A DNA stretch of 64,000 nucleotides from Bog-366 sp963722555 (GCA_963722555.1 CAVRNQ010000003.1:124001-188000), one strand, 5' to 3'; shown: positions 36,161 to 45,439, counted from the first letter of the stretch. The notes: a model not told the origin generated them from the letters alone. Numbers and translations: made by a program.

Positions 36161-36294
36161 AGCACCACCCCTGAGTCCCCTCCTTGCTAAGGAGGGGAGC
36201 CCGCAGGGCAGGGTGGTTGGGGCAGTATCTGAAAGCTGAACGCTGACTGCTGAAAGCTGCTGCAATGAGCCGCTGGACCGATTTGAGGTGAACG

Positions 36295-36591
36295 ATGAGC
36301 ACTCTGATTCAAGACCTGAAGTTCGGTCTGCGCATGCTGGCCAAGAACTCCGGGTTCACCGCGGTGGCGGTGCTGACGCTCGCGCTCGGCATTGGCGCGA
36401 ACACCGCGATCTTCAGCGCTGTGAACGCGCTGTTGCTCAACCCCTACCCATTTCCTGAGCCAGACCGAATTATGTCCGTGGAAGCGCGTCATGTGAGCGA
36501 CAAGAGCGGCGGCGCGGGGTATCGTGACTTTCTCGATTGGCGTGAGCAAAACAACGTGTTCGAAGAGATGGCGATTGTCCCTTGGACTTGA
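36295..36591 (+). CDS. ADOP family permease 3, N-terminal fragment before an in-frame TGA
   Basis: 98 residues from MSTLIQDLKFGLRMLAKNSG to ...MAIVPWT, then TGA at 36589-36591. The same frame continues through TYTMSGQGEPQR without any other stop for 700 residues, so this is one gene of about 799 codons with a single premature stop, most simply a TGG or CGA mutated to TGA. GAGGTGAACG precedes the ATG, as in ADOP gene 2. Confidence 0.8.
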   Translation: MSTLIQDLKFGLRMLAKNSGFTAVAVLTLALGIGANTAIFSAVNALLLNPYPFPEPDRIMSVEARHVSDKSGGAGYRDFLDWREQNNVFEEMAIVPWT

Positions 36592-36600
36592 ACCTACACG

Positions 36601-38694
36601 ATGTCGGGCCAGGGTGAACCTCAACGCATCGTCGGCGGCCACACCACGGTGGGTTTTCTGCGCGTGCTGGGCATCCAGCCCGTCATGGGGCGTTTCTTCA
36701 CGGCTGACGAGGACAAGCCGGGCGCACCGCAGGTGGCTGTCCTGAGCTATGCGACATGGCAGCGACGGTTCGCCGGGAGCGCCGACGTTCTCGGCCATAC
36801 GATGCTGCTTGACGGCAGCCCATTCACGATTATCGGCGTCCTGCCCGCCCGTTTCGCTTTCCCGGGCATCAAGACCTGCGAGTTTTTCACGGCGCTGCGG
36901 GAGGACCCTGCTAACAGTCGCATGCAGCACCAGTACGATGTAATCGCCCGCCTCAAATCGGGCATAACCAAGGAACGAGCGCAGGCGGACATGACCACCA
37001 TCGCGCGTCGATTGGAGCAGGATTTTCCGGCAACCAACACCGGCTGGGGCGTCGAGGTCGAACCCATTCGCCAAGCCATCCTCGCAGGCGCCAGGAAGCC
37101 GGTGCTGCTCCTCTCTTCAGCGGTCGCGTTTGTGTTGCTTCTCGCTTGCGTAAATATCGCCGGCCTGCAATTGGCGCGCGCATCGGGGAGAGCGAAAGAG
37201 CTGGCCATTCGCGCTTCCCTGGGGGCGGGCCGTGGCCGGATCGCACGCCAGATGTTGACGGAGAGCGTTCTGCTGGCCTTGGCCGGCGGCAGCCTGGGGC
37301 TTGTCTTTGCCCAATGGTTGATGGACGTGCTGCGCTCGACGGCGCCGGAAGACTTTGCCCTGGATTCCACACTGCGCATGGACGCCCACGTCCTCGCGTT
37401 CACCCTCCTGGTATCCCTGTTAACTGGCATTGGGTTTGGGATAGCGCCAGCGTGGTTCGGCTCGAGGACCGACCTGAATAGCGCCATTAAAGGCGACGCA
37501 AGTGCTTGGAGCGGCGCGCGGTCGCGTAACAGACTGATGTCCTCCCTGGTGGTGGGTGAGGCTGGTCTCTGCCTGGTACTGCTGGTGGGTGCGGGGCTAC
37601 TGGTGAAGGACCTATTCGTCCTGCTCCACTTGGAAACGGGGCTTCGCGTCAACGGCGTACTGACCTTCAGGCTCGACCCTCCCGGCGCGAAGTACTCCGC
37701 CCCGGAGCGGAGCGTGGCGCTTTACCAGCAACTGCTCTCCAGGCTGAGCGCTGTGCCGGGCGTTGAAAGCGCTGCCGCGGTCGGCACGCTTCCGATGACG
37801 GGGGGGTACAGTGGCGGCCCCTTTGAGATCGAAGGTCGGCCCAAGCCCGCCGATTGGATGGACATGGAGACACAATACAACATATCGACTCCCGGCTACT
37901 TCCGCGCCATGGGAATTCCCCTGCTGCGAGGCCGCGACTTTGACGAACACGACACGGCCAACTCGCTGCCGGTTACCATTATCAATGACGCGATGGCGCG
38001 GCAGTACTTCCAGAATGAAGATCCGATCGGACGCAGAATCAAATTGGGAAACAAGTGGCAGACGATTGTTGGCGTCGCCGCGTCGGTTAAGCACCAACGA
38101 CCGATGCGCGCTCCCGTACCGATGGTCTACTCACCTTACACGCAGGAGCCCGACCCCTATATGTGGGTGACGGTGCACACTACCGGCGATCCGGCGAAAG
38201 TTGCGGCCGCCGTGCGGGGAATCGTGCGCAACCTAGACCGTGATGTTCCGGTCTTGAGTCTCCGAACGATGCAGAAAGTGGTTGCCGATTCACTCTCCGA
38301 ACCCGCGATGATGGCGTCGTTTCTGGCGAGCTTTGCGGCGTTTGCGCTCCTGCTGGCGGCCATCGGAGTCTACGGCATCACCTCTTATTCGGTCACCCAG
38401 CGGATGCACGAGATGGGCATCCGGGTCGCGCTCGGGGCCTCATCCGGTGACGTGCTAGGGCTTGTCTTGCGGAAAGGTGCGCTTATGGCAGGCGCCGGAA
38501 TCGCCCTGGGCATCCCGGCGGCGCTTGCCGTGTCACGTGTCATGGGCTCATTACTTTACGGCATTAGCCCGTGCGACCTCACCGTCTTCGCAGGAGTTCC
38601 GTTGGTGCTGCTGGCGGTGGGCCTGGCAGCGAGCTTTATTCCCGGCCGCCGCGCGGCGAAGGTCGATCCCATGGTGGCGCTGAGATACGAGTGA
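36601..38694 (+). CDS. ADOP family permease 3, main part after the in-frame stop
   Basis: 697 residues from an internal ATG, lacking the first membrane helix and about 100 residues of the family. It retains the rest of the first periplasmic core, the FtsX blocks, the second helix (SLVVGEAGLCLVLLVGAGLL) and the shared end KVDPMVALRYE. Without the first helix, the fragment would enter the membrane in the wrong way, so a functional product is doubtful. Treat it with 36295-36591 as one pseudogene. Confidence 0.8.
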   Translation: MSGQGEPQRIVGGHTTVGFLRVLGIQPVMGRFFTADEDKPGAPQVAVLSYATWQRRFAGSADVLGHTMLLDGSPFTIIGVLPARFAFPGIKTCEFFTALREDPANSRMQHQYDVIARLKSGITKERAQADMTTIARRLEQDFPATNTGWGVEVEPIRQAILAGARKPVLLLSSAVAFVLLLACVNIAGLQLARASGRAKELAIRASLGAGRGRIARQMLTESVLLALAGGSLGLVFAQWLMDVLRSTAPEDFALDSTLRMDAHVLAFTLLVSLLTGIGFGIAPAWFGSRTDLNSAIKGDASAWSGARSRNRLMSSLVVGEAGLCLVLLVGAGLLVKDLFVLLHLETGLRVNGVLTFRLDPPGAKYSAPERSVALYQQLLSRLSAVPGVESAAAVGTLPMTGGYSGGPFEIEGRPKPADWMDMETQYNISTPGYFRAMGIPLLRGRDFDEHDTANSLPVTIINDAMARQYFQNEDPIGRRIKLGNKWQTIVGVAASVKHQRPMRAPVPMVYSPYTQEPDPYMWVTVHTTGDPAKVAAAVRGIVRNLDRDVPVLSLRTMQKVVADSLSEPAMMASFLASFAAFALLLAAIGVYGITSYSVTQRMHEMGIRVALGASSGDVLGLVLRKGALMAGAGIALGIPAALAVSRVMGSLLYGISPCDLTVFAGVPLVLLAVGLAASFIPGRRAAKVDPMVALRYE

Positions 38695-38779
38695 AGCGCG
38701 CAGGCGTTTTTGAGCGACCTGGGAACGCAGGGATCTAGCCTGCTGGAATTCAGGGGGTCGGCTCAGCGGATCCGAAAAG

Positions 38780-38965
38780 CTACCGGGCGGCAGGTTGGCT
38801 GCCTGGCCCTTGCAGGTATTGCGGGTCGAAGCGCTGGAACTTCAGGCCGCAGTGAGGACAGGCGATCAGGCCCAGGTTCGGTTTAGAAGTGGTGGCATCC
38901 TCGATTTCCTTGCGAAATGCCTTCTTGCAGGCAGGGCAGCGAGAAAGGGGGTAGCTACCTAACAT
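38780..38965 (-). CDS. Small zinc-ribbon protein
   Basis: 61 residues with two CxxC pairs (CPACKKAF and ACPHCGLKFQRF) spaced by about 25 residues, a typical zinc ribbon. AAGGAG lies 8 bases upstream of the ATG at 38965, which settles the start against a longer frame. Role unknown; small zinc ribbons of this type often bind nucleic acids or other proteins. Confidence 0.75.
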   Translation of the reverse strand: MLGSYPLSRCPACKKAFRKEIEDATTSKPNLGLIACPHCGLKFQRFDPQYLQGPGSQPAAR

Positions 38966-39169
38966 ACAGATGACTCCTTGGCGGATGAAGCAGAGTGGAA
39001 AGGCTATCACCAAGGAACCGCTGATGCAACCTGGGCCCCGGACACATTGTCCTTATTCAGCGGGGGACACCCAGACCGTCAAGGCGCCCCAACTTTGGCG
39101 AGACCTCAGAGGTTGTAGAGCCATCCCGCGGAGGATGGCAGATCTTCCCCACAATCCGACGCCTGTAAC

Positions 39170-40582
39170 CTACCCCTGGTGGTGATACACCTCCCAGCCC
39201 TTGTAATTCGCGAGGGCGTCGGCGACGGCGCGGCCGTAATGGCTGCGGTTGACGGCCACGTGGTGCTCGTAGCCGCGCTGGCACACGTGCTGGAGGAGTT
39301 TCTGGAGTTCGGGGATACGCACCACGCCGTACCCGCCGAAGCTCTGGAGCTTGTCGGCCGTGATCTCCCCTTCGCCGCAGTAGGCGCGCAGCTTGCCCGC
39401 GAGGTCGTCGGTCGAGACGCGGCAATAGGTAAGTGGCCCCGCCTTCAGTTTGCCCACCACGGTTCCGAAGGTGTTGTCCTTGCCCACCGAGCCCGCGATG
39501 ATTTCCTGGAAATCCATCCTGGCGTCTTCAAAGAAGTGCTTGGGCAGGTTCGAGCAGTGGAAGATGACGGCCTTGTCGGGATCCTCGCCGTAGTTGTTAT
39601 TCCAATCGACAATGGCGCTGGGCTCGCCGGCAGCGAGTTGCAGCACGTACATGCCGATCATGCCGATCATATCCGTCTCGCAGGCGCTGGGCAGCAGGTT
39701 ATTCGACATCATGCTCATCATTGCGCAGGGGACAACGCCAAAAAATTCCTCCATGGCGGTCCAGCACTGGACGGAGGTGCCCGCGAGTTCGTTGTCTTTC
39801 ATCCAGTCGTCCACGACCGCGCCAAACTTGGCCATCTTCACCAGGGGCGGCGCGGGCACACCCTCGGTCGGGACGTAGCTTTGAATGCCTGCGATCTTGG
39901 CTTGAACTTTCGGATCGTCATCCTTCAGCCGGCCGACGCGGCCGAAGACTTCCGAAAGATCCAGCGTCTCAACCGAGATGCCGTGGCGCTCCATCAGTTT
40001 CTCACTGAAGCGCACGGTGTTGAAGGCGGCGGGGCGCGCACCCAGCACGCCCACGCGGAGGTTTTTGAGTCCTTTTACGATGCGGCAGGTGGCTGCAAAT
40101 GCTCCGAGGTCAGACTGGAAGGCTGCCGAAGTTGGCGCTTCCGTGTGCAGGGTTGTCAAGGTGTACTTGACCCCGTACTGCCACAGGTTATTGCAGACGG
40201 AAATCTTGCCGCAGAAGCTGTCGCGACGCCCCCCCATCAGCATCTTGTGGGGTTCGTCCGGGAAAGCCTGGATAAGCACCGGCACGTCCAGTCCCGACAT
40301 GCGCACGGAATTCGCCACCCCACGCTCGTCGCCGAAGTTCGGCAGGCTGACCAACACCCCGTCGATTTCGCCGCTATGCTGCCGGAACAGATCTGCGCAC
40401 TTGCGGGCGTCTTGCAGCGTTTCTACCGAGCCAAACTTGGTATCCTGTGGAGTCAGGCAGATGCTTCCGTAGCCTTCTTTCTCCAGAACTCGCAGGATTT
40501 CTTCGCGTCCATCGCGAGCCAGGACGTCAGGGAAAAAGCCCCGGTTCCCGATGATGACGCCGAAAGTAGTGCGTTTCGACAT
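39170..40582 (-). CDS. L-fucose/L-arabinose isomerase family protein
   Basis: 470 residues with the two-domain layout of fucose/arabinose isomerase-like proteins: an N-terminal Rossmann-like part (FGVIIGNRGFFPDVLARDGR, GVLVSLPNFGDERG) and a C-terminal part with possible metal ligands (AMEEFFGVVPC, SACETDMIGMIG, DWNNNYGED, IFHCSNLP). Enzymes of this fold interconvert aldoses and ketoses, including sulfoquinovose in some bacteria; the substrate is not readable here. GGAGG lies 8 bases before the ATG. No sugar transporter or kinase is adjacent. Confidence 0.8.
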   Translation of the reverse strand: MSKRTTFGVIIGNRGFFPDVLARDGREEILRVLEKEGYGSICLTPQDTKFGSVETLQDARKCADLFRQHSGEIDGVLVSLPNFGDERGVANSVRMSGLDVPVLIQAFPDEPHKMLMGGRRDSFCGKISVCNNLWQYGVKYTLTTLHTEAPTSAAFQSDLGAFAATCRIVKGLKNLRVGVLGARPAAFNTVRFSEKLMERHGISVETLDLSEVFGRVGRLKDDDPKVQAKIAGIQSYVPTEGVPAPPLVKMAKFGAVVDDWMKDNELAGTSVQCWTAMEEFFGVVPCAMMSMMSNNLLPSACETDMIGMIGMYVLQLAAGEPSAIVDWNNNYGEDPDKAVIFHCSNLPKHFFEDARMDFQEIIAGSVGKDNTFGTVVGKLKAGPLTYCRVSTDDLAGKLRAYCGEGEITADKLQSFGGYGVVRIPELQKLLQHVCQRGYEHHVAVNRSHYGRAVADALANYKGWEVYHHQG

Positions 40583-40676
40583 AAGAATAACCTCCTCGAA
40601 GGTGATCTGGCCGGCGGAAAATCAGCGGGCAATTCTAGCACGCTGTGGGAACAAAAAAAGCCCAAATAGCGGCCGA

Positions 40677-40806
40677 GTGCTGGTGTCATTTGGAATGGGA
40701 TCCCTTTCGATACACTGGTCATCCCCGCGCAAGCGGGAATCCAGTCCGTCGGCGGCGCATTTCCAATGTGCTTGCGGAGTAGATTCCCGCTTGCGCGGGA
40801 ATGACT
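40677..40806. repeat. 130-bp REPIN-like element, copy B (reverse orientation)
   Basis: Reverse-complement counterpart of 21231-21360, the same length to the base. Both inner hairpins (ATTCCCGCTTGCGCGGGAAT type) are intact. It lies between mreD and the sugar isomerase gene. Confidence 0.85.
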
Positions 40807-40831
40807 GCACCCGGGAGCGGCCGGGGCCTGG

Positions 40832-41344
40832 TCAGGCCGGGCGGCGAAAGCGGTCGAGGATTTGAAATAGTACCACTCCCAAAGCGGCGTTCACCAGGAT
40901 GGAGCTGGCGACCGTGAGTGGCTGAAAAGGCGGCGGGGTCTCGAGCAAGACATGCTGGAGCGCGGCGAGGGTGAGGCTGTGAACCAGCACGAAGACGCCC
41001 GTCAGCACGGTGCGCGCCACCATGGAATCCAGCTCAAAGCGTGTGCTCGCCGAAGCCGCCAGATACCCCACAATGGCCTTGGCGATCCCGAAAATGCCGA
41101 TGTAGCCGTGTGAGAGCGCGTCCTGCATCAGGCCCAGCGCCGTGCCCAGGCCAATCCCGAAAAGCTTGTCACGCCGGACCAGCGCAAAATAGATGGTGAT
41201 GAGCAGGGGGAAATCCATCAGGCGCGCCAGCGGCAGCTTGAGGGGCAGAAAGGTTTCGAGCAGCAGCGCCAGCAGCGCCGCGGCCGTCAGGATAGCGGGA
41301 TGCACGCGAAAAACCGCCACCGGGCGATTGGGAGATGAAGGCAT
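40832..41344 (-). CDS. mreD: Rod shape-determining protein MreD
   Basis: 170 residues, about five membrane helices (AILTAAALLALLLETFLPL, FPLLITIYFALV, a GLMQDALSHGYIGIFGIAKA segment typical of MreD, then two more). Inner-membrane part of the elongasome that links MreB and MreC to peptidoglycan synthases. Last gene of mreB-mreC-mreD. The penicillin-binding protein 2 and RodA genes that often follow are absent; the REPIN-like element and a sugar isomerase gene come next. Confidence 0.88.
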   Translation of the reverse strand: MPSSPNRPVAVFRVHPAILTAAALLALLLETFLPLKLPLARLMDFPLLITIYFALVRRDKLFGIGLGTALGLMQDALSHGYIGIFGIAKAIVGYLAASASTRFELDSMVARTVLTGVFVLVHSLTLAALQHVLLETPPPFQPLTVASSILVNAALGVVLFQILDRFRRPA

Positions 41345-41525
41345 CGGCGCACTAGACTACCAGAAGCGGGGGCTGGGGGGAATTCCTCTGTTGCAAGCAC
41401 AAGCGAAGGGGCACACAAATCAGGCTTGAGAACCAGGGCCCTGGCGCGCCCGCGTGGCGCAGGCACTTGCCGAGACAGAGGGGATGTATTGAAGGCCGGA
41501 CCGCCGGACCAGGAATCTTGAGGTT

Positions 41526-42443
41526 TTACGGCCTGGTGGGCAGGTTCAGGGCCTGCTGTTGGCTGGCAGAGGGTTTGAGGACCACCAGGACCATTTCCAG
41601 GCGGTTTAAGTCCGCCGCGGGTTTTAGGACGATATTCTTATAGATGTTGCCATCCCCCACTTGCACGACGGTTCCCACCGGCAGGCCTTTGGGGTAGATC
41701 TGGTCGAGCCCGGAAGTCACCACCGCTTCGCCGCGCGCCACCGGCTCTTCATTCATCACGTAGTGAACGTCGCAGAGGTTTCCGCCGTCGCCCTTCAGGA
41801 TACCCTGCACGCGGGTCTGGGAGAGCGTCACGCCCACACCACTCGAGGGGTCAGCAAGCAGCAGCACTTGGGCGCTATGCGGGTAGATGGCCAGGATTTT
41901 GCCCACCACGCCTTCCGGGGTGATGACGGCGAGGTCGCTCACCAGGCCGGCATCCCAGCCCTTGTCGATGAAGATGGCGTTGGAGTTCTCGCCCGGGCTG
42001 GAGGCAATCACCTCCGCGGCCACGGTCTGGAACGCCAGTTGATTCTTGAACTGCAGCAGATTGCGTAAGCGTTCCGTCTCTCCCGCCTGTTCCGCCAGCC
42101 GCTGGACCTGCACCTGCGCCGCCACCAGTTGCACGTGCAGTTCCTGGTTCTCCTGTTGGGCGTGCCAGAGGTGCCGATAAGTTGTATAGGCGCGCGAGGA
42201 AACGTCCAGCAGGCCGCGCAGCGAGCGCTCCATGGGATCGAAAACCGCCACTGCCCAATAGCGGATCAGGCGCACGTTGGGATTGCGGGTGATCTGGAAG
42301 GAGAGCAGCAGGATCTGGGCCGTGATGACGGCCAGGAGGATAAAGAAGGAGGGGTGCCGGCTGACAAAGGCGGGCATCTCCGGCCCCTCGTGGTCCAAGG
42401 CCTCTACCGGGCGCGTCAATTCCGGGGAGTTCGGATCAAACAT
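41526..42443 (-). CDS. mreC: Rod shape-determining protein MreC
   Basis: 305 residues: a cytoplasmic N-terminus, one membrane helix (FFILLAVITAQILLLSFQI, about 32-50), a coiled coil (about 85-130, QQENQELHVQLVAAQVQVQR) and the beta-rich periplasmic MreC domain (VIASSPGENSNAIFIDKGWD, LLADPSSGVGVTLSQTR, VVTSGLDQIYPKGLPVGTV). It scaffolds the elongasome. It is separated from mreB by 443 bases containing a repeat element, which is unusually wide. Confidence 0.92.
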   Translation of the reverse strand: MFDPNSPELTRPVEALDHEGPEMPAFVSRHPSFFILLAVITAQILLLSFQITRNPNVRLIRYWAVAVFDPMERSLRGLLDVSSRAYTTYRHLWHAQQENQELHVQLVAAQVQVQRLAEQAGETERLRNLLQFKNQLAFQTVAAEVIASSPGENSNAIFIDKGWDAGLVSDLAVITPEGVVGKILAIYPHSAQVLLLADPSSGVGVTLSQTRVQGILKGDGGNLCDVHYVMNEEPVARGEAVVTSGLDQIYPKGLPVGTVVQVGDGNIYKNIVLKPAADLNRLEMVLVVLKPSASQQQALNLPTRP

Positions 42444-42690
42444 CGGGATAACGTCCGTGGTCCGGGGTCAGCGGTTCGTCGCCGGAAGCCAGGGTGGTGG
42501 GGGCAGGAAACCACCGAAGTCTTGCGTAATTCAGTAATAGGCCGCCTAATGATTCCGTCACCGGCAATTCCCCTTCAATTCCTTATCGGCGCCGCCCCCC
42601 CATAATATTAATAATTCTGAACTTTGCAAGCGAAAAGGCCGGCTGGGGGGCGTACCAAAGTCCCGGGTGTCGTGTACCTCTATAGCCATG

Positions 42691-42854
42691 CAAGTATCAC
42701 CCACGAAGAAAGCCCTCACCCCCGGTGCTCGGGGCCCCCTCACCCGCCCTCGTACCTCGGGCACCCTCTCCCGCAAGGGGAGAGGGTGGACCGCAACCGG
42801 CGCTTTCTCAAGCCGGGGCGGGACGGGCGAGGGGTTACTTCGTGGGTGATGCTT
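42691..42854. repeat. MITE-like element between mreB and mreC
   Basis: Imperfect terminal inverted repeats, ATCACCCACGAAGAAAGCCC at the left and its complement (TTCGTGGGTGAT) at the right, enclosing a CCCTCTCCCGCAAGGGGAGA palindrome. No coding capacity. It lies inside the mre operon, so it must be transcribed or must carry or break a transcript boundary. Confidence 0.75.
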
Positions 42855-42886
42855 CCACGGCCCTGGGCGGCTGGGACCCCGTCGCC

Positions 42887-43912
42887 TTATTCTATCGCAA
42901 CTCGGCGCAAAAGATTAAAGTCCGTCAACATTCTACCCGTTCCTAATACCACGGAAGCCAAGGGATCCTCGGCGATCGAGACGGGCAGACCGGTCTCTTC
43001 GCGGATGCGTTTGTCGAGGTTCTTGAGCATCGCGCCGCCCCCGGTCAGGACAATCCCCCGGTCCGAGATATCGGCGGAGAGCTCCGGCGGGGTGCGCTCC
43101 AGGGCCACGCGGATGGCGTTGAGGATGGTCGAAACGCATTCCGACAAGGCATCCCGAATCTCCGAGTCGTCTATGGTAATGGTTTTGGGGATGCCTTCCA
43201 GGAGATGCCGGCCCTTGATCTCCATGGTGAGGGGTTTTTCCAGGGGGTAGGCAGACCCGACTTCAATCTTGATTTGCTCGGCGGTGCGTTCGCCAATCAG
43301 CAGGTTGTATTTCCGCTTCAAGTACGCCGTGATGGCTTCATCCATTTCGTTTCCGGCCACGCGCACGGAGCGGCTGTAGACGATCCCGGAAAGGGAAATG
43401 ACGGCGATATCCGTGGTGCCCCCGCCGATATCGACAATCATGCTGCCGGAAGGCTCGGTAATGGGCAGGCCCGCGCCGATGGCCGCCATCATCGCCTGCT
43501 CCACCAGGAAGACCTCGCTGGCGCGGGCGCGCATGGCGGAATCCTGTACGGCGCGTTTTTCCACCTGGGTGATTTCCGAGGGCACGCCGATGACAATCCG
43601 CGGATGGACGAACATCTTGCGGTTGTGGGCTTTCTGAATAAAGTAGTTGAGCATCTTCTCCGTCACCTTGAAATCGGCAATGACGCCGTCTTTCAAGGGG
43701 CGGATCGCCACGATGTTGCCGGGCGTGCGGCCCAGCATTTCCTTGGCTTCGCGTCCCACGGCTTCGACCTCTCCATTGACCTTGTTAATGGCCACGATGG
43801 AGGGTTCGTTCACGACGATCCCCTTACCCTTGGCGTACACCAGGGTATTGGCCGTGCCCAGGTCAATGGCAAGGTCGGAGGAAAAAACACTGAACAAGGA
43901 GCGAAGGTTCAT
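42887..43912 (-). CDS. mreB: Rod shape-determining protein MreB
   Basis: 341 residues, normal length. Actin-like ATPase: IDLGTANTLVY (phosphate 1), NEPSIVAINK, the VIGVPSEIT segment, MIVDIGGGTTDIAVISL (phosphate 2) and VLTGGGAMLKNLDKRI (adenosine motif). It polymerises under the inner membrane and directs lateral cell-wall synthesis, so a rod shape is expected. It starts 52 bases after the FecR-domain gene on the same strand, implying cotranscription. Confidence 0.97.
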   Translation of the reverse strand: MNLRSLFSVFSSDLAIDLGTANTLVYAKGKGIVVNEPSIVAINKVNGEVEAVGREAKEMLGRTPGNIVAIRPLKDGVIADFKVTEKMLNYFIQKAHNRKMFVHPRIVIGVPSEITQVEKRAVQDSAMRARASEVFLVEQAMMAAIGAGLPITEPSGSMIVDIGGGTTDIAVISLSGIVYSRSVRVAGNEMDEAITAYLKRKYNLLIGERTAEQIKIEVGSAYPLEKPLTMEIKGRHLLEGIPKTITIDDSEIRDALSECVSTILNAIRVALERTPPELSADISDRGIVLTGGGAMLKNLDKRIREETGLPVSIAEDPLASVVLGTGRMLTDFNLLRRVAIE

Positions 43913-43964
43913 TCTCTTATGAACTCCTGCCGGGCTCGGTCGGGATGCCGGGCGCTGGGCACAC

Positions 43965-45263
43965 TCATTCGATCACGACGGTTTTGCGGATGGTATTCGT
44001 GTTGCCCTTGCGATCCTGGGCGGTGATCGTAAGCTGGTTCGACCCGGTATGCACGAGCGGCGACGTAAAGTGCCGGAACGTGCCGTCCGGCGAAATCGAA
44101 AAGACCTGCTCGTTGTTGACGATCACGGTGGAACCGGACTCTGTCTTCCCCTGCACCTCCACCACCCTGCCGTGCTGAATGATCCTGGTGATTTCCAGGT
44201 AAGCCTGATTCCCCATCAGTTCCTGCACCAAGCTCAACCGGCTGGCTTGGCTCGGTTGGCTTTCCGCCCCTTTGGCGTCAATCGCCATGACAATCCACCA
44301 GTAATTCCCCTCTTCCAAGCCGGAAATCTCAAAGGAGGTGTGCCCGGTGATTTTCTTGTCCACGACAAAGTTGGAAAGCACGGCCGAAGGGGATATCTGC
44401 AGGTGATAGGCTTTCGCTTCCGGAACCTCCGTCCAGGTGAATTCCAAAACCGCGGATTTGGGGTCCTTAACCAGTTTCAACTCCATGTTTTGGGGCGTCA
44501 GCAAGGTGGGCGGAGCAATCACCCTGGTTCGCACCAAACCCGGTTGCTGGGACTCAAACGAGACCTGCTCGTATTGCCCCAATTGGACGCTGGTGGAGCC
44601 TCGGGTCAGCTCTGCCTGGCCCAAGTCCATGGTGAATTCGTGGACGTTCTTGTCAGGATCATTGCGGACGGCAGCGTGGCTTTCTTCGTTCAGACTCGCC
44701 ACGGCGTCCGCGAAGGCCACTTGCGAGGTCGAACCCGGAGTCTCGAAACGGCCCGTCGCCAAGTCCACCGAGCCCGAACTGACCTGCACGGCCACCCGGG
44801 TGGCGCGGGTTACGGGGTCCTCGCGGCTCTCCTCGACCACAATGAGCGCATCGGGCTTCAGCATGTAGTTGGTGCCGTCAGCAAAAATGATGCGCGCCAC
44901 GGCGTCGTTCGCCGTCTGTACGTAGTCACCCTTCTCCAGGCTGGTGTTGTAGTCGGCCCGAATCCATTCCAGCGAGCGCGCCTTCTTGACGCGCACGGTG
45001 CCGTCCAGGTTCACGAAGTGGGCTTCCCGGCGGCCCGCCGCCGCCCCGTAACTGGAAACTTTCCCCGCGTCCCCCACCATGGCTTCCAACCCTTGGCGTA
45101 TTTTCTCTTTGGTAAACCGCGGAGAAATCACGTACAGGGAAATCCCCGCCAGCGCCAACGCCAGCAGCACCCAAAACGCAATCGTGCGGTAGGTGATCGT
45201 AGTCCATTCGAGTTCGAGGTGCCGCCCTCGGGGTCGCCCGCGAAGGCGTGGTGGCGTGCCCAT
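43965..45263 (-). CDS. FecR-domain protein with membrane anchor
   Basis: 432 residues: one N-terminal membrane helix (TIAFWVLLALALAGISLYVIS, about 25-45), a FecR-like domain (about 75-240; DYVQTANDAVARIIFADGTN, LIVVEESREDP, SSGSVDLATGRF) and C-terminal fibronectin/Ig-like modules (FTWTEVPEAKAYHLQIS; NQLTITAQDRKGNTNTIRKT). FecR domains in other settings sense or bind ligands outside the cytoplasm; here no sigma factor is adjacent. GGGAG precedes the chosen ATG at 45263. Being just upstream of mreB, it may take part in envelope biology (inference). Confidence 0.8.
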   Translation of the reverse strand: MGTPPRLRGRPRGRHLELEWTTITYRTIAFWVLLALALAGISLYVISPRFTKEKIRQGLEAMVGDAGKVSSYGAAAGRREAHFVNLDGTVRVKKARSLEWIRADYNTSLEKGDYVQTANDAVARIIFADGTNYMLKPDALIVVEESREDPVTRATRVAVQVSSGSVDLATGRFETPGSTSQVAFADAVASLNEESHAAVRNDPDKNVHEFTMDLGQAELTRGSTSVQLGQYEQVSFESQQPGLVRTRVIAPPTLLTPQNMELKLVKDPKSAVLEFTWTEVPEAKAYHLQISPSAVLSNFVVDKKITGHTSFEISGLEEGNYWWIVMAIDAKGAESQPSQASRLSLVQELMGNQAYLEITRIIQHGRVVEVQGKTESGSTVIVNNEQVFSISPDGTFRHFTSPLVHTGSNQLTITAQDRKGNTNTIRKTVVIE

Positions 45264-45439
45264 ACCGCTCCCATCCTGCAAGCCTATTCTTGTCGAAACA
45301 CCTGCGAGGGTCAAGGAGTTTTAGCCCGCATCATCCAGGAAATGGGGCAGATGATTCGTTTCTCGCCTCGCGCAATCGCGAATTCTCGCCGAGCCACAAT
45401 CTGGGATCGAGACCACCCCGTCGCCTGCGGCGCCACCCC

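Noticed and set aside
36589..36591. TGA as a selenocysteine codon in ADOP permease 3
   Set aside because: No selenoprotein family is involved, no hairpin typical of SECIS was seen right after the codon, and the intact paralogue has an ordinary residue in this region.
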